Source: Agroathelia rolfsii (lineage: Eukaryota > Basidiomycota > Agaricomycetes > Amylocorticiales > Amylocorticiaceae). Taken from it: 64,000 nt of DNA. A model generated the notes under the pieces. The model worked only from the letters and a program-made list of their open reading frames with translations, was not told the DNA's origin and did not search any database. The position numbers and the translations under genes were made by a program. Below are positions 22,703-34,000 of the stretch, one piece after another; the stretch's first letter is position 1; every line of letters begins with the position of its first letter. The stretch is from contig JABRWF010000001.1 in the NCBI GenBank assembly GCA_018343915.1, positions 1,736,001-1,800,000 on the forward strand, read 5' to 3'.

Positions 22703-24627
22703 TTACCACACAAATGATGGAACTAAGTGGTAAACAGGCTCAACGACAACACCGTTCTTGACTGTCTTCTGTATTTGAAGCAATGTGATAGATCTAGAAA
22801 CTACGATAAAGATAGTTTCATCGGCGAAAAGACGTCCCGGACACACTCTACAAGGCTTATTGGTCATTGCGGCTAGCTTTAATGAAGAAAAAGGAGGATT
22901 GTACCTTCTACCAAAGCCAAAGGCCATCTGACGAGGATCCCTTTCAGGATGATCTCCAAGATAGCGTTCGGGATTGAACTGCTCTGGATCCTTGTATGTG
23001 CATGGATCCTTAAGCATAAAGCTTCCCAATAATCTTGAATTCACTATATAATAAAGCAGCGACATACTTGATAACTTACCTTACATTAGGGATTACAATT
23101 GAGCCGCGAGGAATAAAATACCCCGCATGAATATCATCCTTAGACGACTTGTGAGGAATGCCTAATGTTGAAAACATAATGGTTCCAAAGAGTAATGCTA
23201 TCATTCAATGTTAATTTCACTCATAGTTAGGCAAAGTGGCGTTCCACCTAAGAACCTCCTGGATGACGGCATCCACATATGGCAAGCTAGCTCTGTCCGA
23301 AAGTAACGGAAGCCTTTCAATTCCAATGACTGAATCAATCTCGTCTCGAGCCTTGTTGAATACATCAGGGAAGATTGCCATTTCCAAAAAAACCCGCTAA
23401 TAGCAGAGACAGTCTAAGAAACGAATAGTCAACGTGGGTCATCTCTATTGCCAAGGAAGCTCGTGTGTTCACAGTATCGGCCCCAGCTCCATAGACTATT
23501 GCAGATGCCCACTTAATAGTATGGATGTCTTCCGGAGTAGCTTGCAGATTCCAGTTCTCGAGGGAGGTTGATACGAACGACGGTATAGCAGTACCAGCTG
23601 CCTGATAATATGATTCGATATTGCATAGGTCAGAGGTCAACAGATGAGATTAATAAAACCCTGTACTAATCATCTGCTCTCTCGCGAACTCATAAGGATC
23701 ATTTACAAGCTTCTGGACACTTTCTGAAAACTTCTTGCTCATTTTCTTGAGCTGTATCCCGGGGAACCAGCTCGGAACACTGGCGACTAGAAATGTATGA
23801 TAGTAAGTAATCCATTAGAGGAACAGATATGTATAATTTACGGCTTGGCAAAAAATCAACTATCCATGTTCCGGGGGCTGCCGAAACAGTGAAATCTTCA
23901 AGGCATTTCACAACATTACCAATAAATGGATCATCATGGCCTTTGGTCCTATATCCATATGTGACTCTCAAAATTACCGATCCTGCAAAACTGGGGGCCA
24001 AAGTTTGGATCATATCACTTTCCTAGATAGTTGAAACAATACTTACTGCCGGATATGACTTTCCAAGTCTAAAGGCGGATTCAATACATACTGGAGGAAG
24101 GTAGAGCTTTCATCCTCGATCAAATCATCAAATTGGCTAAGAGCAGAGGGTGTGCCCAACGGTTGATGTATAAGCGCGCGTTGTCGCCGGAACATGTGCC
24201 CAGGATTAAGGAAGACAGCAAGAGGAGCCCAGCCCGATAGCTTTATCATAGGGGTTATTTCTGTATCAGAATAAATGGCGCCCTTAACGTCTAGCATTTC
24301 CAATGCTCTTTCCACAGAATTTAATATGACCAATCTCTGTCCAAAGACAGAGATGGATACGATGTCGCCTTGAATTCCATGATTGTTAGATGCGAAAAGT
24401 GTATGTTAAGAATAATATATACCATATTTCCTACCCCATCTGGCATACACCTTCCACTGCTTGGATGAAGGGATTTGATGAGTATTTCCAATTAATGGAA
24501 GGCCATAAAGGCCTGGTGGAAGGGATGGATGAGTTGCTTTGCTTTTAGTCAACAGACGAAAGAGCAAGTATGAAAAAGCAAGAAAGCAGATCAAATCAAG
24601 AACAAAGAGCAATTTAGGGTGTGCCAT
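22703..24627 (-). pseudogene. Cytochrome P450 monooxygenase, possibly inactivated by paired frame changes
   Basis: The gene model begins at 24627 with an N-terminal membrane anchor (LLFVLDLICFLAFSYLLFRL) and the proline hinge LPPGLYGLPLIGN. Helix C has MFRRQRALIHQ. The oxygen-binding helix I reads YGAGADTT, and the heme loop is FGFGRR/VCPGR, split by an intron. The enzyme would be ER-anchored and oxidise a lipophilic substrate. A run of seven T (minus strand, 23386-23392) breaks the frame after SAISGFF. Reading one base on restores EMAIFPDVFNKARDEID and the helix-K motif EVLR. The next junction (about 23220) is off by one in the other direction, so the literal frame stays open but loses helix K. 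This is either a decayed gene or a base-calling error in the homopolymer plus an odd junction. All other exons are consistent. Confidence 0.75.
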
Positions 24628-25140
24628 GCCTCGGTCAGGGGAAGAGCAGACAGGTTACGTGCGCAATATGAGCCAGAGGTCACTATTTATACGAATATTC
24701 GAGCATTGCAGCTGTTAGAAGACGATGCACCACCATTCAATTCTTGCCTAGTACATAGATCCTGCTCACGCCGAGATCACGACATATGGCATCCCAGTAT
24801 GCAAAAGAAAAGAAAAAGTTCTGTCATTAATATCCCTGAGCAAACGCAGTAGATGGTGACCGGTGGTCCCTCTTGATGGGGCTATCCTTATCAGTTCAGC
24901 TATTATGACAAATCGGCAGCTTTTACAGCACTTAGAAGTTGATGGATTAATACATGTAGGCCTGTCACACCAAATTAATTAGATGGAAAATGCTTGTAAA
25001 CAAGAATAATGATAGGCGAGCAATTCAAGCAATTCTTTATTGTTTGGTATCCGTCTGGAAAAACTGTGATTGGTCTGATTCTAATGATTTGCGTTATCGA
25101 ATTATGTTTATGACATTAAGTAATTTTAAGCAGGAAGGGC
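24628..25140. other. Intergenic region between SURF1 3' end and P450 start
   Basis: About 510 bases of AT-rich DNA. No gene was recognised. It probably holds the P450 promoter. Confidence 0.45.
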
Positions 25141-26209
25141 TCAGCGAGGTAGTCGCTTCACACGGGAAGCACCTCTCCTTTTCATGAGAAATGCTACAAA
25201 CATAGCAGAAGTGAACGCAGAAAGGGAATACCTGATAGAAAAATTTATTCACCAGTCAATCATGTCAAAATTTGGGAACATACCAAGTGATAACGTAGGA
25301 CATGTGCGCATTTCGTATGTCAACTGTCGGCGGCCTTCCGAGTGGTATTCCCCTCGAAACCCGAGAAGCAGCTTCGCCCCCATGACCCTCTATCCAACAT
25401 GTAAGGTGATGATAATTACGTTTTATGCCTGTACTTGCCGAAGATTTCCTCGATGAACACAGGCTGAACGTCTGCTTCGGCTCCGCCCGCATACTTTGCC
25501 ATAGCATCGGCGTCAACCCAGTACCATATTCCTTTTTCTGGCTCATTGTCGGGCGTGAAGTTGTTGCGCGGTTGCGATGTGCGCAACATGCCGAGTACCT
25601 GTACTTCTCCTTCAGGAAGGTTTTGAATAGGGTTCTGCGCTTGTTCCTTGGAGATGAACCCTCTGTCGACGAGTACAGTGGTGCCGTCCGTTCGAATGAG
25701 GGGTGTAATTAAGTGGAAACCATGAGTTCCATCGTAAATGCGTGGGCCGACTAGCATTGAATGCCCATGATCCCATTTTCCACGAATAAGAACACGTCGA
25801 TAAATGAATTCTGGAATTACAGAGAGACTGTACAAAATGAGTTACAATCCAATGTAGAGGACATTGTATGGACATACTTTATTTTAGGAGGCAAATCAAT
25901 AGGATCACGTTGAAGTTTCTCCTCAAGTTCGTCAATGAGCGCAATTTTCCATTGCAAACGCTGCATCTGCCATGTTCCCAGGCCGAAAGTGAATATTGGC
26001 ACAAAGCCAGCCAAGAGAAGAGCAATGCTCCAGGACGATTCCTTCCTAGCCTTATATACGGGAGAAGGTGTTGATTCAGGAGAAGCGCCTGTAGCCTCAG
26101 TCTGTAGCAGACGACGAGAAGCTAGAGGTTTTCGTGTGCCGCATCCTGGACGAGTAAAGGTAGGACGGGCTCTAAGCCGGGCAATGGAGGAACGGAGGGA
26201 AGAGAGCAT
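25141..26209 (-). CDS. SHY1: SURF1/SHY1 cytochrome c oxidase assembly factor
   Basis: This inner-mitochondrial-membrane protein helps assemble the COX1 module of complex IV. Four exons give about 305 residues. The N-terminus (MLSSLRSSIARLRARPTFTR) is basic and Ser/Arg-rich, a mitochondrial targeting sequence. TM1 is IALLLAGFVPIFTFGLGTWQ, whose final GTWQ is the family signature. The intermembrane-space domain has RRVLIRGKWDHGHSMLVGPR, VLVDRGFI and IWYWVDADAMA. The last part reads GIPLGRPPTVDIRNAHMSY before TM2 (SLSAFTSAMFVAFLM) and a basic tail. The intron at 25390-25438 uses a GC donor, needed to give EEIFEGHGGEAA in frame. The gene is divergent from SLA2, with 96 bases between start codons. 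Confidence 0.95.
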
Positions 26210-26305
26210 CACAGAGCTCGACGCGATGACGGAATAGGATCCGACCTCTACACAACTCTCATCTCAACAACCACTAGCGTATATCATATCTACCAATAAT
26301 TAATC

Positions 26306-29300
26306 ATGTATGGCTCTGCTGTGTGTGTGTTCTGCTACCTCTAGCTCTTACAAGCAATTTCTACCAGGTTCTCCGGCGGCGGACGTGCACGCCATGGTGG
26401 ACTCGAGCCCGACGACGAGGTTCACTACCCCACACGACCCGTAGACAAGGAGAAGGCAGAGCAGGAACTATCCATCAACATCAAGAAGGCCACCAGCCCA
26501 GAAGAGACTGCGCCTAAGCAGAAACACGTCCGAAGTACGTCGGATGCTCGTGATACGGCCTGGTGACGAACAAGGGCTCATGATGAAGCAGAATGCATTG
26601 TGTATACGTGGGATTACCACTCTTCCATATCATTCTGGAGCGGCCTTCGCGTGCAGCCAATTCTGGCTGATGAAGTACAGACATTCAAGGCTCTGATTAC
26701 CGTACACAAGGTTTTACAGGAAGGACACCCAGTTGTGCGTCGGTTTCGTTATCGCTTGCGTCAGTAGTAGAACCATGGATTCACACCAAACATTCATTCA
26801 GTCGATCAAGGAGGCTCACGGACAAACTGGCTGGCTCGAAACCTGTGGCCGTACAGTTGGTGGAGACGGTGCTCGTGGTAGGTCGCATCTGTCGAATTTC
26901 CAAACTACGATCTCATTGTTATCAAGGTTACGGCCCCCTGATTCGCACCTACGTTCAATATCTACTCACAAAACTTCGGTTCCACAGGATTAGGCCAGAA
27001 TTTAACGGTCTTTTTGAATACGAGGAGTACGTTTCTCTGAAAGGTATTGATGATCCAAATGAAGGGTACAGCAAATATTTCTTTTCATTTATATTTTGGT
27101 GAAACTAACGACTTAGCTCTATAGCTATGAGACGATATCAGATCTCATGGGTCTTCAAGATCAAATTGAATCCTTTCAGCGCACTATATTCGCGCATTTT
27201 AGGCATTCAACTAATAACGAATGTCGTATTTCTGCTCTTGTGCCACTAGTCAAGGAAAGCTGGGGCATTTATAGGTTTATTACTAGCATGCTGCGTGCGA
27301 TGCACAGGCGTAAGGAATCAATGTGTCCGACGTGACTAACTTATCGACTCACAGTATTACGATTTCAGGCACCAACGACATTGATGCACTCGAGCCTTTG
27401 AGGACACGCTACAACGCCCAGCACCATGCTCTGCGCAAGTTTTATTACGAGTGCTCCAACCTCAAGTTCTTGACCAGTCTGATCAATGTTCCTAAGCTTG
27501 GACAGGTGAGTAGGATCAACGAATCCTCGATCATGACTATAATTGATTGCTGTGACTAGGAACCGCCTAATCTGCTGGACTCTGGTGATGCTCCTAACCT
27601 GCCGGCTCGTCCCAAAACTGCGGCAACACCTGCGCCACCACCCGCAGCGCCGGCGTTAAGCTCTGCTGAGATTGACGAACAGGCGCGCATGCTCAAGGAA
27701 TACGAGGAACAGCAGGCACGGTTGGTAGCAGCCAGAGAAGCAGAAGAGCGCCAACGAGCTGAGTTAGAGGCGCAGCAACAGCGCGAGTTCGAGGCGCGGC
27801 AAAGGCAGCAAGAAGAGCAGCAGCGTCTCGCCCAAGAACAGCTTATGCAGCAGCAAATGATGCAGTACAACAACGAAGCCGCGCAGCAAGTTAACCAGAT
27901 GCAGATGGAGCTTCTTGCCCTGAGAGGCCAATACGAGCGCGATCAGCTTCTATTGGAACAGTATGATCGTGTAAATTTCCTTTTTTTTTCCCTTGTTATT
28001 CCTACATCTTCTAATATATATTACAGCGTGTCAAAGCCCTAGAAGGCCAGCTGGGCGCTGTTGAAGGGCATATTAACTCTCAGATGGCGTCCAAAGACGA
28101 GCTCATCAAACAGCTGCAAGATCAGGTCGCGTTGTGGAAGAACAAGTACGAAGCCCTCGCCAAGCTGTACAGCCAGCTGCGCACGGAGCATCTCGACATG
28201 CTCGGCAAGTTTAAACAGTTCCAGCTCAAAGCCAACTCGGCTCAAGAGGCTATTGACAAGATGGAGCGCATGGAACGTGATCTCAAGTCCAAGAATCTTG
28301 AGCTTGCCGATATGATTCGCGAGCGCGATCGTGCGCGGTTCGACATGGATAGGATGAAGTCTTCCCACAAGGATGAAATGGATCGTTTGAGACGTGAACT
28401 CAACTTTGCCAACGAGCGAGCGGAAGATGCCTCGCGGTCGAAGAGCTCGGAAACCTCCGGTCTTATCTCCAAGTACAACCGGCAGCTCAATGAAGTGGAA
28501 GATCAGCTTAGGGTGAATATTTTTTAGCATCTTTTTACAGCGTCCGCTGACATCTATGATAGGCAAAGCAACTTCAAATCGACGAGTTGCTCACAAAACT
28601 CGGTAACGCTGATGCTGATCTCGAACGTCTACGTGACGAGAAGGATCAAGAGATCATGATCCTGCAAGAGGGCATGGATGCTACCATTCAACAATTATCC
28701 GAGGCACAACAGGTCCGTGCATTTTTACAGAGATCCTTCTCGATCTAACTGCACCTGAACAGACCCAAGGCATTGCAGAGGAAGCTACTAATGCTCAGAT
28801 CGACACTCTAATTCTCGATAACAGGAAGAAGTTGAATGAGATCATTGGTCCGTTCATTAGCTGCATCCCACCGTTCAGTGATGCTAATTACAATTTCCAC
28901 TCTAGATTCAATCCTCCAGGCTTGCGTTCAGAAGGTCGATGATAGCATTTACGAGCTTGAATCTCCTACACAAGCTGGTAATCTCAATTCGACGCCAGAG
29001 TATACCTTGTCAATGATTGAGAAGGCTATCAACAACGCTACCGAATTTGCTATGATCTTTAACCTATACCTTGGAGGCGAAGTCGGCGGCGATCATGTCG
29101 ACGTCATCAAGGGTGCCAACGAGCTGGCCCACTCGCTCTCGGATGTTCTTATCAATGCTAAGGGTATTACCCGCCTTGCCAATGATGACGATGCTTCGGA
29201 CAAGATCGTCAACACCGCCAGAACAGCAGGCGATGTCGGCTTGCGCTTCTTCCTCAACCTCCAGTCTTACAAGCTCGACCTGCTTCAGCCTGGGGCACGC

Positions 29301-30134
29301 AAGGAAGTGGCGATGCGAAATAACTCGGAGGCCAGAACGGCACTTACCAAGCTGTCTGAGGTTGTCGATGCACTTATCCCCAAGGGCAGCAAGGCCGCGC
29401 GCACGACCGCTGACGTCGGCGATCTTGTCGAACAAGAGATGCTTGGCGCCGCCAAAGCGATCGAGGCGGCCACTCAACGCCTGCTCGAACTCAAGGCCCG
29501 CCCACGCGACTCGTCTCGCTTCAGCGCTGTGGACATGCAAGTGCACGACTCTATCCTGTCGGCTGCCTTATCCATCACGAATGCGATCGGGCGCCTGATC
29601 CAGGCCGCGACGGAGTCGCAGCAGGAGATCGTGGCGCAAGGCAAAGGCTCCAGCACAGCACAGCAGTTCTACAAGCGCAACAACCGCTGGACAGAGGGCC
29701 TGATTTCGGCTGCCAAGGCGGTCGCGTTCGCCACGAACCTTCTGATCGAGAGCGCCGATGGTGTCCTGTCCGGCACGCACTCGCTCGAGCAGCTCATCGT
29801 CGCCTCAAACGAGGTCGCGGCCGCGACAGCACAGCTCGTCGCTGCCTCGCGCGTCAAGGCAAACCTGATGTCCAAAACACAGGAGCGGCTCGAGCTGGCG
29901 GCCAAGGCTGTCACTGAGGCGTGCCGTGCACTCGTGCGCCAGGTCAAGGCCCTGTCCGTCAAGCAGGCCGAGGAGGAAGATGTCGACTATCACAACATGG
30001 CCACGCTCGAGTTCAAGCGGCGTGAGATGGAGCAGCAGGTCGAGATTCTCAAACTTGAAAAGGAGCTCGGAGCCGCTCGCCACCGTTTGGGTGCGATGAG
30101 ACGCGCCGGCTACCATACCGACGAGACGGACTGA
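26306..30134 (+). CDS. SLA2: SLA2/END4 (HIP1R-type) endocytic clathrin and actin adaptor
   Basis: This adaptor links PIP2 membranes and clathrin to actin at endocytic patches. It has an N-terminal ANTH domain (AEQELSINIKKATSPEETAP, KQKHVRKCIVYTWDYHSS, FNGLFEYEEYVSLKGIDDPN, ITSMLRAMHRR). A Pro-rich linker and a long Glu/Gln/Arg-rich coiled coil follow (from about 27689 to 28830), then the C-terminal I/LWEQ (THATCH) actin-binding domain (LAAKAVTEACRALVRQVKAL to the stop at 30134). About a dozen introns are traced with matching phases. The first coding exon is unusual: the frame just before ANTH has no Met. The best start is an ATG at 26306 split by an intron after AT (donor GTATGG, acceptor CTACCAG at 26361-26367), giving MFSGGGRARHGGLEPDDEVH. 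The frame is otherwise clean. Confidence 0.93.
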
Positions 30135-31030
30135 GTGTGAAGTGTGAGGGAGGAGAGCGAATATTAGGCGAGATGAGGAGTAGGGGCATGTGGAAACCGG
30201 TTCATTTCACTTTTTTGTTTGCCTAACAGGGGGAAAAAGCGATCGAGGCGCTCGCTTGTTTCTTTTTTACATCTAACTCTTTGCTTAACAACTGTTTCTA
30301 GTGGATCGACCAATCAATGGCAATGATACCTTTTCTGCTTTTTTCTTCTGCCTGCTTCTTTTTCTCCGGCGGTAATGGAGAAAGAAAAAAAAAAAGTTAA
30401 AACTTGGTAAGCGGAATAATATTATGCATAACTTTGTGGAACATGGATTACTGTAAGGTATCGCGTCCGACTAGTCGTGGGAAAATTTGAAATTTGAAGA
30501 GGTAAAAAAAAAAAAACCATATTAACACAATGCTCAAACGAGTCATCATATACGGCAGGTATCTCATATGGATCCGAGTAAGGGGGAGGCTATAAATATA
30601 GGGGGAAAGAGTGAGGGTGGTAGTGGTAGTGGATCTCGGTAGCTATTATCGTTGTGGTTGCTGTTAACACAAGGGGGAAGAATGGATCAGAAAACGAGAA
30701 GGAATCGAGAATTGATGGTGTGTTTGTGTAAGTACTACCACGTTATATGACAGATGTGGGCGAGATCGGTATGTTACGGATAATAAGATCCTCAATAAGA
30801 AAATGGGAGTGAGAGAATACATCAAGCGTAAGAGATAGATCAGGTGAGAATGAAGGTGAGAGTTCATCGTAAGTCGAGCGATGAAGAAAGGCAAAGACCT
30901 TAGTAAAGGGTAATAATTGAAAAGAGAAAGACGAAGAAAAGTGCACAAGGAAAACAAAAAGAAGACTATGTCCAATGAGAAGATAAAAGATAAAACTTAT
31001 GTATATGTACATACATACTCAACTGCACCT
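30135..31030. other. 3' region of SLA2 and of the convergent disordered-protein gene
   Basis: Convergent 3' ends, purine-rich and AT-rich with short A-runs (30385, 30505). Open frames on the minus strand (30664-31012) are low-complexity chance frames. No gene was recognised. Confidence 0.45.
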
Positions 31031-34000
31031 TCAAGGGTAGGCAAACCCATACACATCCTTGGCACGACGCCTTTGAAGAGGAGGGCTGTAACTGGGACCG
31101 CGAACATTATGTCGACGACTAGTACCGCCAGCAAAGCCTAAGTCAAGCTCAGCAGCAGCAGCGACACTGGCATCGTCATCGTCTAATGAACCACGCGTGC
31201 TGTCCATGTCCAAAAAGTTCATATCCGAATCCACGGAGCATTTCCGATGCGAGACCGACAAAGTCAACGACGACGAAGAGGACAAGGACGGTGCACCGGT
31301 AACGTCCGCCCTCTTCGTATGATAGTCGACGCCGCCACTGCCGCGGGACCGTGACTCGCGGGGAAACAGATCATCGACAAAACTGTTGTTGTCGCTGAGG
31401 ATACTACCAGCACCAACACCAACGCCGTAATCTTCCTCTTCATCACCGGCACTGTTGCTATGCACGCCGCCATTAACATCATCCTCATCCTCATCGTCGT
31501 CATCCAAATCGATAAACGACGGTTTTTTCGTCAACCCTGGGCTCTTGCCGCCGCCGCCGACATGCTGCTCCGCCAACACCTGCGGCATCTTCACCACAGG
31601 CGGATGCGATTTTTCCTGCCCGCTCTGCGACGATTGAGGCCGTCGCTGCTGGCTCTTGGCCGTACGCCGCGGCGGGGGCGGCGAGAGCGGGTTGAGGATC
31701 ACGCTTGCTCGGTTCGTGTTCGATCGCGAGCGGGACGGGATGGGCGCATGGAAGAGCAAGACGGATGATTGGCTCGGTCGACGCGCGCCGGCTGAGCTAG
31801 AGGTGAGCCCCTCGTTGTTGTCCCTCGTCGTAGCGGAGGCAGCACTAACAACGGGAGTGTTTTGCTGAGTTGGCGTTATTGGCGTCAAAGGCGGACTAGG
31901 CGTAGCGAGATGCGATGTCGACGGTCTCGGTGCTAGGCCAGCACCCCGAGCCAACGGCTTTGACTCACGGTTCACCAGAGAATGGGAGCGAATTGGCATA
32001 GTAGTAGCAGCAGCAGCAGCAGCAGGTGTACGGGAAGCAGAAGAAACCAATCCCTCGCGCTCGCGGTTCTTAACGCGCAAACGCTCCGCACTCTTTTTCG
32101 GTAGAGGCGGGGGCGGAGAAAGACCTGCAGATGTACCTTCTCCGCGTCCGAGTTCATGCCTGAGCAACGACCCATCAAAGCCAGGAGGCAGATACGAAGA
32201 TGGGGAGGAAGACATCAGCAACGGCGAGAGCCCCGCATCCGAAATGCTCGTCGCCGTCGTGGCCGTCGACTTCGCTGACGCTCCCGAGAGCCCGCGCGGG
32301 CGGTTATGGCGATCTCCTCCATAAAGGCCAGAGCGTATACTGCCACCCTCTCCCGCGTCTTCCCGCCACCCGATGAAGCTATCATCACCACGGCAGTCAT
32401 CATCATTGCCACCCTCATCCTCCTCTTCAAAGCTAGCCTCGACCAACAGCAAATCCGCAGGCGACAAGATTGGCTGCGGCTTGTACTTGCACTCATCCTC
32501 GTGTTGCACGTGCGACGAAGACGACGGGCTCGTGCCCATGGACGATGAAGACGACGGCAGGGGCGCCAGAGGGCTGCGACCACTCCCGCTCGCGCTTGTA
32601 CTCCCACTGCCACTGTCACTCGGGCTAGGCAGGGAAGACGAGGCTGCTATAGTGTTACCAGTGCTGGCAAACCTGATCGTCGCGGGCGGCGTGAGCGTTA
32701 CGTTCGGCCGAGTGACGGTATTGCTTGGATGGCGTTGCTGTTGCGGGCCAACCTCTTCAGTGCTAAACGAAACACGAATGGCACTCTCCCCGTCATTGTG
32801 AGTCGTGTCTTGCGAGGCGCTGTACACATGTCCTTGACCACCACTATTATCACCAATATAATCAATATTAATGCTATCCCCATTGCTAAAAGAAAAGAGA
32901 GAAAAAGAGAAATACGCACGGTTGTGACTGCGGTTGCGACTGCTGCGAGAACGATGGGCGTTTGAAGCTCGAGCCCGAAAAGAGCCGTTTGCGCACTTGC
33001 TGAGGAGGGGACTGTGGAATTTGCTGCTGCTGGGACCCGACACTATCCCTCCTCGTCATCGTCGACATGGAATCCACCGAGCCGAGGTAAGACGACGAGC
33101 TGGAGTGGCGCAGCGACCCGGGCAAAGACGGGAGCGGGAAGCGCGGGAACGTCTTCTGCTGGCTCGAGCGCGCCATGGTGTATGTCGAGGAAAGGGAGGA
33201 CGCTTCGGCCGTAAAGTACACCGCGGCTGAAAAGGAAGAAGAGGTCGAGGTTGGGCGCGGGTTGACTGCTGAATTAGGCGTCGACCCTCCGCTTGCTCCT
33301 GCGCGGGAACGGTCATCGATAACAGAGCCAATATCCGTTGGTGCAGTAGGTGTTGCCGAACCACTGCCCCCGCGCCGCTTGAGAACTTGATGCGACACCG
33401 CCTTGCGCAGAGATGGCCGCCCCAAATTCATTGCCGAACCCTCATTCAACATCGTCGGTACAGGTGGTGGCGGTTGCAACAGCAGTTGTTGTTGTTGTTG
33501 TTGTTGTTGTTGTTGAACCACCTTCCTCCTAACCGGCGACGGCTCATAAAAGTTCTTCTGCCGATGATGCCCCCCTATCATACGGCGCGAAGCCAGGTCA
33601 TACGAATCATACAAGTCATCATCGTCGTAATCCTCATCATTCCTCTCTTCGCCCTCATCATTGTTGTAGCCATTGCCGGTTTTGCGACCCACGGGCGAGA
33701 TGAAGGAAATATTCGACGAAGAGGATGAGGAAAACCTATTCTCGTTCGTATCCTTTTTTGATGATGCCACCGGTGCGGGTGGAGGAGGCGAGGGCGAGGG
33801 CGTGGCAGTGAGGAAGGAAGAGGGGGAAGTCGCGGAAGACATGGCAAGATGGTATTGCTCCGACCCCGATGGTGTGGGCAGGGGCGGCAGGCCGTGCATG
33901 GGCGGGGCGCTCGGCGGGGTCTGCACAATCGCAAAAGCGGCGCCGCTGCGCGAGGCGGATGCGTGTCGTTTTAGTGATGCTGAAGATGCAGAGGACGATG

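Noticed and set aside
23590..23700. A third frame break in the P450 after FAREQM
   Set aside because: Donor GTACAG with acceptor GGCAG gives EQMITGTAIPSF in frame, so this intron is normal.
28039..29962. Minus-strand frames opposite SLA2
   Set aside because: Antisense shadows of the coiled-coil and I/LWEQ region; no domain or splice logic.
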